This document shows, in pieces, positions 11,014 to 19,086 of a stretch of DNA of 35,702 nt; the first letter of the stretch is position 1, and each line of letters begins with the position of its first letter. Source of the stretch: Tistlia consotensis USBA 355 (lineage in GTDB: Bacteria; Pseudomonadota; Alphaproteobacteria; Kiloniellales; DSM-21159). The notes beneath the pieces are model-generated. The model made no database searches. It was given only the letters and a program-made list of their open reading frames with translations, and had not been told where the DNA came from. Both the position numbers and the translations under genes were made by a program. The stretch covers positions 289,269 to 324,970 of the forward strand of contig NZ_FWZX01000005.1 in the NCBI RefSeq assembly GCF_900177295.1, written 5' to 3'.

Positions 11014-11071
11014 CGCGGCCGTCCCGCGACCCCCCGAAGCGGGATGGCGGTCATGACGCCAGGGCGGCCGG

Positions 11072-13300
11072 CTACTTGTGCTCGGCCCTGAAGACGCCGT
11101 CCCAGTCGGCAGCCGGCGGCGCCCCCCGGAAGGCCGCGATGCGCTCCAGGAAGACCGGACAGACCGAGCGAAGCAACGGGTCGGTCGTGTCGCGCAATGC
11201 CCCGAAGGCGGCCTCGGCCTCGTCCCACGCGCCCGCGCGGTAGGCGGCCAGCGCCGCCTCGTGGCGCGCCTTCAGGGCCTGGAAGTCCGGGTCGGCGGCC
11301 AGGCTCTCGTCGCCGAGCGCGGCGAAGACGGCGACCGGGTGGGCCCGTCCCACGACCCGCACCCGGTCGAGCTCCACCAGGGCGAAGCCGGCCGCCTGGA
11401 GGGCCGTGTCCTCGCCGACCAGGATGTCGACACGATAGACCTTCGACATGCCCTCGAGGCGCGAGGTCAGGTTCACCGTGTCGCCGAGCGCCGAGTAGTC
11501 GAAGCGCTGCTCGGAGCCGAGATTGCCGACGACGCAGGGCCCGCTGTTGAGGCCGATGCCGATGCGGATCTCGATCGGCTCGCGGCCAGCGGCCGCGTCC
11601 TCCTCGGCCCAGCGCGGCGCCAGCTCGGCCAGCCGGCGCCGCATCGCCAGGGCACCGCGCAGCGCGCGCCGGGGATGGTCCGGCTGGTCGAGCGGCGCGT
11701 TCCAGAAGGCCATGATCGCATCGCCGATGTACTTGTCGATGGTCGCGCCCTCGGCGAGCAGCGCGTCGGTCATCGGCGTCAGGAAGCGGTTGAGGCAGGC
11801 GGTCAGCTCTTCCGGCGTCAGGCGCTCGGACAGGGTGGTGAAGCCGCGGATGTCGGCGAACAGCACGGTGATCTCGCGGCTCTCGCCGCCGAGCTTGAGC
11901 GCCTGCGGCCGCTCGGCCAGGCGCTCCACCAGGGCCGGCGCCAGATAGCGCGAGAAGGCGCCGCGCACCCGGTCGCGCTCGCGCTCGCTGAGCGCGTAGC
12001 GCAGCGTCGTCACGGTCAGGTAGACGACGAAGGCGGCGAGCGCCGGATAGACCGGATCCAGCAGGAAGTGGGCGCGGCTGAAGGCGAGCCACGAGGCCGC
12101 CAGTCCGGCGCCGACCGCCAGCACCCCGAGCAGGGCGCACCACAGCGCACCGGCGAGCGGCAGCAGCAGCACGAACAGCAGCCCGAGCAGCACCAGGGCG
12201 ACAATCTCAGCACCCTCGGCCCAGTCCGGCCGGGTCAGGAAGGTGCCGGCGAGCATCTGCTCCAGCGCCTCGGCGTGGATCTCGACCCCGGCGACCGAGC
12301 CGGACAGCGGCGTCGCCCGCTGGTCGCGCAGGCCCTGGGCGCTGGTCCCGACCAGCAGGATCCGCCCCTCCACGGCCGGCCGCAGGTCGGCCCAGCCGTC
12401 GCCGAGCAGGCCCGCCGCCGAGAGCCGGCGCCCCTCGAGCGGGCCGTGATACCAGAGCCAGAGCGCGCCCTCCGCGGTGGTCGGCACGACAAAGCGGCCG
12501 ACCTTGATCGCGCTCAGGCCGCCGGACTCGGCGAGGCCGAGCGCGCCGGAGGCGTCGGCGCTGCGCGCGATCAGCGTGCTCGCCCCCTGGGCGACGCGCA
12601 ATGCCTCGACCGAGAGGCTCGGCAGGATCGCCGTGCCCAGGACCTGCAGCAGCGGCAGGCGGCGCACGACGCCGTCGAAATCGGGATCGAAGGTGATGCT
12701 GCCGAGGCCGCTCGCCGCCCGCTCGATCGGCGGCAGGTCGCGCAGAGCGCCGCGATAGCGCGGCAGGAAGCCGGCGGGATCGCTGCCGGCGAAGGCGAAG
12801 CCGGCCTTCTGCGGCGGCGATTCGGGGTTGCCCTCGGCGCCGTGGAACAGCGCGACGGCGGCGACCGTCGGGGCGGACGCCATGGCGGCCGCGAGCTGCT
12901 CGTCATGGTCCGGCAGCGCGCGCAGCCGCTCGGCCAGGGCCGCGCCCTCGGGCGTGTCGGGCAGGTCGCGCAGCAGCTGGCGCGGCGAGGTCCGGTCCGG
13001 CTCGCTGAACAGGATGTCGAAGGCGATCGCCGCGGCATCCAGGGCGCGCAGCCGCTCGACCATCAGCGCGACGGTGCTGCGCGGCCAGGGCCACTGCCCC
13101 TCGGCGGCGAGCGCCGCCTCGTCGATGTCGAGCACCGTGACGGGGACCGGCCGGTAGGGCCGCGGTTCCGTGCGCTGGTAGAGGTCGAAGGCGCGCAGCC
13201 GCAGCGCCTGGATCGGCGCCGGATCGAGCACGCGCAGGCAGACCATGGCGGCGAGGGCGATCAATCCGGACGCCAGGACCGGCCAGCGACGGCGCCTCAT
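11072..13300 (-). CDS. CHASE2-domain class III adenylate cyclase
   Basis: This 742-residue inner-membrane sensor cyclase has an N-terminal membrane helix (about 6-22) and a periplasmic CHASE2 domain (about 27-340; VPVTVLDIDEAALAAEGQWP, AIAFDILFSEPD, ILLVGTSAQGLRD). Three membrane helices follow (about 360-430), then a cytoplasmic cyclase domain. Catalytic signatures are VLFADIRGFTTLSE and IDKYIGDAIMAFW (metal Asp residues) and DYSALGDTVNLTSRLEG. The Lys in IDKYIGD and the Asp in ALGDTVN fit the adenine-specific pair, so cAMP is the likely product. The C-terminus has a short TPR-like stretch. ATG 13300 leaves 55 bp to the FecR gene but lacks a strong ribosome site. An upstream in-frame ATG at 13396 would add an Ala-Ala-Lys-Arg-Arg-type repeat and overlap the FecR gene. 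Confidence 0.92.
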   Translation of the reverse strand: MRRRRWPVLASGLIALAAMVCLRVLDPAPIQALRLRAFDLYQRTEPRPYRPVPVTVLDIDEAALAAEGQWPWPRSTVALMVERLRALDAAAIAFDILFSEPDRTSPRQLLRDLPDTPEGAALAERLRALPDHDEQLAAAMASAPTVAAVALFHGAEGNPESPPQKAGFAFAGSDPAGFLPRYRGALRDLPPIERAASGLGSITFDPDFDGVVRRLPLLQVLGTAILPSLSVEALRVAQGASTLIARSADASGALGLAESGGLSAIKVGRFVVPTTAEGALWLWYHGPLEGRRLSAAGLLGDGWADLRPAVEGRILLVGTSAQGLRDQRATPLSGSVAGVEIHAEALEQMLAGTFLTRPDWAEGAEIVALVLLGLLFVLLLPLAGALWCALLGVLAVGAGLAASWLAFSRAHFLLDPVYPALAAFVVYLTVTTLRYALSERERDRVRGAFSRYLAPALVERLAERPQALKLGGESREITVLFADIRGFTTLSERLTPEELTACLNRFLTPMTDALLAEGATIDKYIGDAIMAFWNAPLDQPDHPRRALRGALAMRRRLAELAPRWAEEDAAAGREPIEIRIGIGLNSGPCVVGNLGSEQRFDYSALGDTVNLTSRLEGMSKVYRVDILVGEDTALQAAGFALVELDRVRVVGRAHPVAVFAALGDESLAADPDFQALKARHEAALAAYRAGAWDEAEAAFGALRDTTDPLLRSVCPVFLERIAAFRGAPPAADWDGVFRAEHK

Positions 13301-13350
13301 CGCGGCCCGGCGCTTCGCGGCCCGGCGCTTCGCGGCCCAGCGCTTCGCGG
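13301..13350. repeat. 15-bp tandem repeat, 3.4 copies
   Basis: The unit CGCGGCCCGGCGCTT is at 13301-13315 and 13316-13330, with one change at 13331-13345 and a partial copy after. It fills the gap between the FecR gene stop and the cyclase ATG. Being a multiple of three, it would encode repeated Ala-Ala-Lys-Arg-Arg-like units if the cyclase started upstream. Confidence 0.85.
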
Positions 13351-13355
13351 CAGCG

Positions 13356-14786
13356 TCACGGCAGACCGGGGCTGGCGCCGTCGAGCCGCGGCGCATCGAC
13401 GATCTTCGCGGTCCCGGCGTCACCGCCGCTCTCCAGGATCAGGCCGGCGCTGGCCTCGCTGGCCACCCCCTTCTTGCCGCTGATCAGGATGTAGCTGCCG
13501 TCGCGCACGACCTCCTGGTCGTTCGCGTTGTTCTGGATCCAGAGGGCGAAGCCGCCGACCGCTTCGTCGAAGCTCAGGTGATCGATCAGCACGACCTTGG
13601 AGAAGTCGCCGGCGGTGACGCGCAGGCCCGAGTTGGCGTCGCCGAGCGTGCGGTTGCCGAAGTCGATGGTCAGCGACAGCCGCGACGTGCCCTCCAGCGG
13701 GCTGCCCAGGGTCTGGCCGTTGCGCTGGGTCAGGGTGAAGCTGCCGTCGCCGGCGAAATGGTCGACGGCGCTGGAGTTCAGGCCGTCGATGCGCTCCAGG
13801 GTCTCCAGCGCGGTCAGCTCCAGGCTGTCGGAGAGCTGCGGGTCGACGTCCTGGGCCAGGGTCGCGGCGACGGCACTGTCGGTCACACCGGTCGCGGCGT
13901 CGCCGGCCAGCGTGCTGCTGGCCGTCGCGTCCTGCCCCTCCGGGTCGTCGGGCTCGGCCGTGGCCGCGACCTCGGCCACGGCCTCGACGGCCCGGCCGGT
14001 CGAGAGGGTGGCGAAGGCCTGGGTCGTGCCGACGCCCGACTCGGCGACCGCGTCGCCGCCGGCCGCGCCGGCCGGCTGCGCCTGCGCCCGCTGCGTCTGC
14101 GCGCCCGGCCGCACCGCCAGGGCGCCGGACAGGCGGCCGCGCAGCTCGGGCGGCGCCTCGAAGGGCTCGAGCGGTGCGGCACCGCGCGCGACGAAGGTCG
14201 CGAAGCCGGGCCGGCTCAGCTCGACCGTCCGGCCGCCGGCGCTGACCGTGACGACGCCGCGCCGCTCGAAGGCGTCGTTGCCGCGCCCCGGGCCGTCGAG
14301 CAGGACATAGGAGCCGGCCTCGGTGACCAGCGCGCTGACGATCGTGCCACGCACGCCGATCGTGGCTTCCGGCACGCTGAGTTGGACCTGCCCGGGGTCC
14401 TTGGCCGAGAGGCCGCCCGAGACGAAGCGGAAGGCGCCCTTGAGCAGCTCGGCGGTGAGCTCGCCGCTGCCCGAGGCGGGGTCGTAGACGAAGGAGTCGA
14501 CGACCAGCTGGGCATCGGCGCCGATGGTGAAGACCGACTGGTCGAGCAGCAGCAGCTGCAGGCCGGAGGCCGGCGCGGTGCGCAGGGCGTCGCCGAACAG
14601 CACGTCCTCGCCGCTGCCGATCCGCCGCACGTCGCTGGAGAGCACCGATGTCAGCTGGACGTCGCCGCGCACCGCGGCGGAGATCCCGGCGAGGTCCCCG
14701 GGGGCGGCCATCGCCCCCGACGTCGACGGCCGGGCTGCGGCCAGCACGATCGCCAGGATCGGGGCCGCCCGGGTGAACAGGGTCAT
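13356..14786 (-). CDS. Secreted FecR-domain protein with extra C-terminal beta domain
   Basis: This is a 476-residue exported protein. A signal peptide spans about residues 1-28. The FecR domain (about 60-165) includes GEDVLFGDALRTAPASGLQL, FTIGADAQLVVDSFVYDP, LLKGAFRFVSGGLSAKDP and PEATIGVRGTIVSALV. A low-complexity Ala/Thr/Asp-rich linker (about 235-330) leads to a C-terminal region with GSFTLTQRNGQTLG, LSLTIDFGNRTLGD and GGFALWIQNNANDQEVVRDG. That region is beta-rich and reminiscent of TbpB-type barrel domains; this resemblance is my inference. The FecR domain here is not joined to the membrane helix of an iron-signalling anti-sigma factor. It sits between the TPR-barrel gene (37-bp gap) and the CHASE2 cyclase, probably as one operon. 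A second, shorter copy is at 16425-17516. Confidence 0.85.
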   Translation of the reverse strand: MTLFTRAAPILAIVLAAARPSTSGAMAAPGDLAGISAAVRGDVQLTSVLSSDVRRIGSGEDVLFGDALRTAPASGLQLLLLDQSVFTIGADAQLVVDSFVYDPASGSGELTAELLKGAFRFVSGGLSAKDPGQVQLSVPEATIGVRGTIVSALVTEAGSYVLLDGPGRGNDAFERRGVVTVSAGGRTVELSRPGFATFVARGAAPLEPFEAPPELRGRLSGALAVRPGAQTQRAQAQPAGAAGGDAVAESGVGTTQAFATLSTGRAVEAVAEVAATAEPDDPEGQDATASSTLAGDAATGVTDSAVAATLAQDVDPQLSDSLELTALETLERIDGLNSSAVDHFAGDGSFTLTQRNGQTLGSPLEGTSRLSLTIDFGNRTLGDANSGLRVTAGDFSKVVLIDHLSFDEAVGGFALWIQNNANDQEVVRDGSYILISGKKGVASEASAGLILESGGDAGTAKIVDAPRLDGASPGLP

Positions 14787-14823
14787 CGCCGCCTGTCCCT
14801 CGCCGTTGCCGCCACCCGGGCCA

Positions 14824-16278
14824 TCAGAACCGGAAGCTCCGCGTCAGGAGAATCTGGCCCCTGTGACTCAAGTAGTCGTAGTTCGGGATGTTGGACACCG
14901 TGCGCTGCTGTTCAAGAGAAATGAGCAGCTGCAGCCCCTCCAGCGCCGCGGCCAGCCCGGGCAGCGGCCGGGCATAGAGCGACAGCGGCGCGCCGTAGGT
15001 CAGCCGCGCGACCCAGTCGACGTCGCGGCGCGTCTGCTCGGAGACGAAGCGGTCCGGACCGAAGTAGCGGCGCCGGCGAACGGTCAGCTCGCCCCGCAGG
15101 AACTGGCCGCCGCCGAGCAGGAAGGTCGGCGCGGCGGTCAGCTCCAGGGTCTGGTAGCCCTCGTACTGCTCGCGTGCGTTCTTGGTGGCGCGTGCGCCGC
15201 TCAGCTCGAAGGCGACGTCGGGCGCGACCTGCCAGCGGAAGCCGGCGGCGAGCCGCCAGAGCGGGCCGGTGCGGTCCTCGCCGCTCGGCGCCGCATGCAC
15301 GTCGTCGAAGTTCTCGTCGTCGATCGAGGCCTCGAGGAAGGGCACCAGGCCCCGCAGCGCCTGCCACGACAGCTGCGCCTCGCTGCCGAGCGACGTCAGG
15401 TAGTTCTGGCCGGCCAGCTGCAGCAGGTCGGCGTGCCCGCGGGGCGTGACGGTGAAGGGACCGAAGTGGAGCGCCATGCCCGCCCCGGCCGAGAAGAAGC
15501 GCAGGTCGAGATCGTCGATCTCCAGCTGGTTTGCCCCGTAGTAGGTGCCCTCGGCGAACAGCTCGTGGCCGGCCTGGCCGGTCAGCCGGTGGACGAGGCG
15601 CAGGCGCGCGATCGTCACGATGGCGCTGTCCGGCTGCCCCGGGTCCGCCGCGATCGGGAAGTCGAGGAACAGCCGCTTGCCGGTGATCGGCGCCTGGTCC
15701 CGGTTGGTGTCGTAGCGGACGCCGGCGGCGACGCTGAGCGTCCCGAGGGTGCGCCGCCGGCTGTCGGCGATCGCGTCGAGGGCGCGCTCGGCCTCGTCCT
15801 TGCCGCGCCCGGAGATGCCGCCGGCGAGCGCCGCCCGCAGCGCCTGCTCGGCGCCGGCGTACTCGCGCAGGCGATAGAGCACGAGGCCGTGCAGCAGCTG
15901 GACCTCGGGCTGGTCGGGCGCGATCAGCAGGACGCGCTCCAGCGTCGCGCTGGCGCCCTTGAGCTCGCCGAGCGCAAGCTGTCGCCGGGCGAAGGCGAGG
16001 TTGAGCTGCAGGTTGTCCGGATCGCGCAGCACCTGGGCCCAGGTCACCACCGGGCCGTCGGCGTCCCCCGGCGCCGGGCGGCTGCGCTCGAGCCGCTCCA
16101 GCGCATCGATGGCGTCCCGGGACTGCCGCTCGAGCTGCTCCGCCGAGGGGGAAGCCCCGGGGGTCGCGGCCGGCGCCGCCGCGGCCGCGGGGGCCGACTG
16201 CGCCCAGCTGCGCCCCCCGGCGCCTGGCAGGCACGACGCCGTCACGGCCAGCGCCGCGGCGATCCAAAGAAACCGCAC
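14824..16278 (-). CDS. TPR plus outer-membrane beta-barrel protein (surface lipoprotein assembly modifier-like)
   Basis: This 484-residue exported protein has a signal peptide to about residue 26. A TPR-like helical part (about 45-180) contains VTWAQVLRDPDNLQLNLAFA, GASATLERVLLIAPDQPEV and QLLHGLVLYRLREYAGAEQA. The remaining ~300 residues show alternating beta-strand pattern with aromatic girdles and end in ILLTRSFRF, the C-terminal Phe typical of outer-membrane barrels. The N-terminal TPR plus C-terminal barrel layout resembles Slam proteins (type XI secretion), which move lipoproteins to the surface. The start is a GTG with a GGGGGG tract about 8 nt upstream, conserved with the paralogous copy. 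It precedes the FecR gene and probably acts with it. Confidence 0.83.
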   Translation of the reverse strand: MRFLWIAAALAVTASCLPGAGGRSWAQSAPAAAAAPAATPGASPSAEQLERQSRDAIDALERLERSRPAPGDADGPVVTWAQVLRDPDNLQLNLAFARRQLALGELKGASATLERVLLIAPDQPEVQLLHGLVLYRLREYAGAEQALRAALAGGISGRGKDEAERALDAIADSRRRTLGTLSVAAGVRYDTNRDQAPITGKRLFLDFPIAADPGQPDSAIVTIARLRLVHRLTGQAGHELFAEGTYYGANQLEIDDLDLRFFSAGAGMALHFGPFTVTPRGHADLLQLAGQNYLTSLGSEAQLSWQALRGLVPFLEASIDDENFDDVHAAPSGEDRTGPLWRLAAGFRWQVAPDVAFELSGARATKNAREQYEGYQTLELTAAPTFLLGGGQFLRGELTVRRRRYFGPDRFVSEQTRRDVDWVARLTYGAPLSLYARPLPGLAAALEGLQLLISLEQQRTVSNIPNYDYLSHRGQILLTRSFRF

Positions 16279-16424
16279 TCCTTCGCCCCCCGGTGTGCCG
16301 CCGGTCGCCCGGGCGCCCTGCCCGGCTGGCGAGCAGCATGCGCCCGCGTCTCGCGGGAGGCTAGAGCACGATCACGAGCGGGGACGTCGGCGGCCGCGTC
16401 GGCCGGGGCGTCGAACGGCCCGGC

Positions 16425-17516
16425 TCACCCGGTCGGACCGCTCACCAGAAGGACGTTGGTGATCGGGCCCGTCGGATTGGTCGGGCTGCCGCTGCTGCCG
16501 CCGCTCGCAGAGGAGGTCGCGGTGCTGCTGGCGGCGGCGCTGCCCGTGTCGACGGTCTGGGATGCCTGGTCCGTCTGATCCTGCAGCCCGCCGGTCGCGG
16601 CGAGCCCGCTGTCCGCAGCGCCGTCGCTCGTCGTGCCGACCTCCGTCGACATGCCGCTGCTCGCGCCCCGGCCGTTGGGATCGTCGGGCGCGCTGTCGAA
16701 GGCGAACTCGCTGATGGCCTCGGCCGCCCGGAGGGTCGGCAGCGCGGCGAAGGCCTCGGTCGTGGTCACCCCGGAAGCGCCGACCGGATCGCCCAGCTCG
16801 CCGAGGCCCAGGCCGGCTCGGCGGCTCGCGGGCTGGGCGGCCAGAGCGCTGGCGAAGCGCTGGCGAAGCTCGGCCGACGCCCGGAAGGGCTCGGCTGGCA
16901 CGCCGCCGTTGGGAACGAAGGTCGCGAAGCCGGGCCGCCGCAGCTCGACGGTCGCGCCGTGCGCGGTCACCAGGACCGCGCCGCGGCGGGCGAAGGCGTC
17001 GTTCCCCCGGCCGGGGCCGTCGAGCAGCACGTAGCTGCCCTCCGGGGTGACGAGAGCGCTGACGATGGTGCCGCGGATGCCGATCGTCGCCTCGGGCAGG
17101 CGCAGCTCGACCTGCTTCGGATCGCGCGCCGACAGTCCGCCGGACACGAAGCGGAAGGCGCCCTTGAGCAGGTCGGCGGCCAGACGGCCCTCCCCGCTCG
17201 CCGGGTCGTAGACGAAGGCATCGACGACGAGCTTGGCGTTGGCGCCGATGGTGAAGACCGACTCGTCGAGCAGCAGCAGCTGCATGCCCGAGGAGTCGGC
17301 GGTCTGCACCGCGTCCCCGAACAGCACGTCCTCGCCGCTCGTGGCGGCGTGGGCCGCCTTCGTCAGAACCGAGGTCAGCAGGACGTTGCCGCGCACGGCG
17401 GCCGAGACGCCGGCCAGATCCCCCGGGGCCGCGGCAAGAGCCCCGGCTCCGGCCGGAAGGCCGGCTGCCAGGATCAGGGCGGCGATCGCCGGAGCCACAC
17501 GGGTGAACGGGACCAT
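16425..17516 (-). CDS. Secreted FecR-domain protein, shorter paralogue
   Basis: This 363-residue exported protein is paralogous to 13356-14786. It has a signal peptide (about 1-29), then a closely matching FecR domain (GEDVLFGDAVQTADSSGMQL, FTIGANAKLVVDAFVYDP, LLKGAFRFVSGGLSARDP, PEATIGIRGTIVSALV). It also shares the GSYVLLDGPGRGNDAF and RRPGFATFVPNG segments. After a shared PDDPNGRGASS stretch it diverges into a Ser/Thr/Gly-rich tail ending TNVLLVSGPTG. The ~130-residue C-terminal beta domain of the other copy is absent. The following 146 bases show no remnant of it. ATG 17516 is preceded by AAGGGG. It lies 37 bp after the disrupted barrel gene. Confidence 0.83.
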   Translation of the reverse strand: MVPFTRVAPAIAALILAAGLPAGAGALAAAPGDLAGVSAAVRGNVLLTSVLTKAAHAATSGEDVLFGDAVQTADSSGMQLLLLDESVFTIGANAKLVVDAFVYDPASGEGRLAADLLKGAFRFVSGGLSARDPKQVELRLPEATIGIRGTIVSALVTPEGSYVLLDGPGRGNDAFARRGAVLVTAHGATVELRRPGFATFVPNGGVPAEPFRASAELRQRFASALAAQPASRRAGLGLGELGDPVGASGVTTTEAFAALPTLRAAEAISEFAFDSAPDDPNGRGASSGMSTEVGTTSDGAADSGLAATGGLQDQTDQASQTVDTGSAAASSTATSSASGGSSGSPTNPTGPITNVLLVSGPTG

Positions 17517-17554
17517 CTGCCCCTTGCCCCTCGCGGTTGATGCCCTCTGCGCGT

Positions 17555-17722
17555 TCAGAAGCGGAAGCTCCGGGTGATCAGGAACTGCGCCCTGTGCGAC
17601 AGAAAGTCGTAGTTCGGGATGTTGGACACGTTTCTTTGCTGTTCAAGGGTGACCAGGATCCGGACGTCCTCCAGCGCCCTGGCGAGCGCCGGCAGCGGAG
17701 AGGCGAAGAAGGAGAGCGGCGC
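17555..17722 (-). pseudogene. Conserved C-terminal barrel remnant beyond the in-frame TGA
   Basis: Reading on in the same frame after the TGA gives 55 codons with no frameshift: APLSFFASPLPALARALEDV, then a middle part, then VSNIPNYDFLSHRAQFLITR and SFRF, then a TGA at 17555-17557. This matches the intact paralogue segment by segment (APLSLYARPLPGLAAALEGL; NIPNYDYLSHRGQILLTRSF). The intact reading frame, the terminal Phe and the 38-bp gap to the next gene, similar to that in the other copy, show that the gene recently extended to 17555. Confidence 0.85.
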
Positions 17723-18973
17723 TCAGTAGCTGATCCCGGCGACGTAGTCCGTGTCGCCCCGGGTCTCCGAGGAGACGAAGGCGTCCGGACCGAAGTAGTC
17801 GCGCTGGCGCACGGTGAAGTCGCCGCGCAGGAACTGGCCGTTGTCGAGGACGAGCAGCGGCGTCAGCCGCAGCGCGTAGCCGTGATAGCCCTCGTAGTCG
17901 CGGCGCGCCTCCTTGACCTGGCGCTCGCCGGTGACCGCCAGCGAGACGCGCGGCAGCACCTGCCACTGGAAGCCAGCGGCCAGGCTGCGGCGCAGCCCCG
18001 TCCGGTCTTCGCCGCTGGGCGCCGCGGACACGTCGTCGAAATTCTCGTCGGCAAGCCGGAACTCGGCGAAGGGCGCGAAGTCCGGCAGCAGCTGCCAGTC
18101 CAGCCTCGCCCCGCCGCTGAGCGCGGTCAGGTAGTTCTGGTCCTCGAGCCGCACCAGGTCGGCGCCGACCCGCGGCGTCAGGGTGAAGGCCCCGAAGTAG
18201 AGCGTCATGCCGGCATTGGCGCCGAACACCTGCAGGTCGAGATTGTTGTCGCGCAGCTGGTCGGCACCGTAGTAGGTGGCCTCGCCGAAGACGAGGTCGC
18301 CGTCCTGATTGTCCAGCTCGTGGGACAGGCGCACCCGGGCGAGGCTGACGACGGCGGTGTCGCCATGTTCCGCGTCGGCCTCGACGGGAGTGTCGAGGAC
18401 CAGGCGGGAGCCGCCCAGCGGCTCCTGCTCGCGGTTGTCGTCATAGCGCAGCCCGGCGCCCAGGGTCAGCGTGAGACGGGTCTGCTGCTGCGCCTCCGCG
18501 ATGGCCGAGAGCGCCCGCTCGGCCTGGGTCCGCTGGTCGTCGGAGAGCTTCCCGGCCAGGGCTGCCGAGAGCGCGCGCTCGGCGCCGCCGTACTCGCGCA
18601 GACGATAGAGCACCAGGCCCTGCAGCAGCTCGACCTGCGGCTCGTGGGGCGAGATCAGCAGGATGCGCTCGAGGGTCGCGCTGGCGCTCTTGAGGTCGCC
18701 GCGGGCCAGCTGCGCGCGCGCATAGGCGACATTGAGGGTCAGGTTGTCGGGATCGCGGAGCACGTCGGCCCAGGTGACGTCCGGGACCTTGCCGAGGAGA
18801 TCGCGATGTCGCTCCCGGTCGATGCGCTCCAGCTCGTCGAAGACCGCGTCGGCCGGCGCCCGCGTCGGCGCATTCTGCACCGCGGGCGCCGAGCGCTCCG
18901 ACTGAGCCGCCGCCTCCGGCACCGTGAGGTGCCAGAGAAGAGTTGCACATAGAACGGCACCGCTGAAACGCAC
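17723..18973 (-). CDS. TPR plus outer-membrane barrel protein, paralogue cut short by a TGA
   Basis: The 416-residue frame is paralogous to 14824-16278. It has a signal peptide, then TPR-like segments almost matching (VTWADVLRDPDNLTLNVAYA, SASATLERILLISPHEPQV, GLVLYRLREYGGAERA). Beta-strand segments follow, such as TYYGADQLRDNNLDL and QNYLTALSGGARLDWQ. It stops at TGA (17723-17725) after YVAGISY, where the intact copy reads Gly after ARLTY. The missing ~55 residues are the last barrel strands, without which folding and outer-membrane insertion would be doubtful. The start is GTG 18973 with GGGGGG upstream, as in the other copy. The likely cause is a Gly codon to TGA change. Confidence 0.82.
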   Translation of the reverse strand: MRFSGAVLCATLLWHLTVPEAAAQSERSAPAVQNAPTRAPADAVFDELERIDRERHRDLLGKVPDVTWADVLRDPDNLTLNVAYARAQLARGDLKSASATLERILLISPHEPQVELLQGLVLYRLREYGGAERALSAALAGKLSDDQRTQAERALSAIAEAQQQTRLTLTLGAGLRYDDNREQEPLGGSRLVLDTPVEADAEHGDTAVVSLARVRLSHELDNQDGDLVFGEATYYGADQLRDNNLDLQVFGANAGMTLYFGAFTLTPRVGADLVRLEDQNYLTALSGGARLDWQLLPDFAPFAEFRLADENFDDVSAAPSGEDRTGLRRSLAAGFQWQVLPRVSLAVTGERQVKEARRDYEGYHGYALRLTPLLVLDNGQFLRGDFTVRQRDYFGPDAFVSSETRGDTDYVAGISY

Positions 18974-19086
18974 CGGTTGCCCCCCGCCGAGGTTTCTCGT
19001 GCCGCGGGCAGTCTAGCTCTTCGCTACAGCAGGAGCAAGAATTCGGGCGAGGCGGTCGCGACCGGCGTCGCGGAGCTCCTTCGGGC

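Noticed and set aside
9173-11056. Long plus-strand frame (627 codons) over ilvD
   Set aside because: Antisense shadow of the IlvD gene with biased Asp/Arg/Gly composition.
13301-13350. CRISPR-like repeats
   Set aside because: The 15-bp units are directly adjacent with no spacers; they are simple tandem repeats.
11078-13483. Long plus-strand frame (801 codons) over the cyclase gene
   Set aside because: Antisense shadow; CHASE2 and catalytic motifs are on the minus strand.
14700-14830. A frameshift between FecR and barrel genes
   Set aside because: The barrel frame ends cleanly with Phe and a stop at 14824, and the FecR gene starts with its own ATG and signal peptide; they are separate genes.
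17723-17725. TGA as a selenocysteine codon
   Set aside because: No Cys or selenoprotein relation at this position in the paralogue (it is Gly) and no SECIS-like reason; a nonsense change is simpler.
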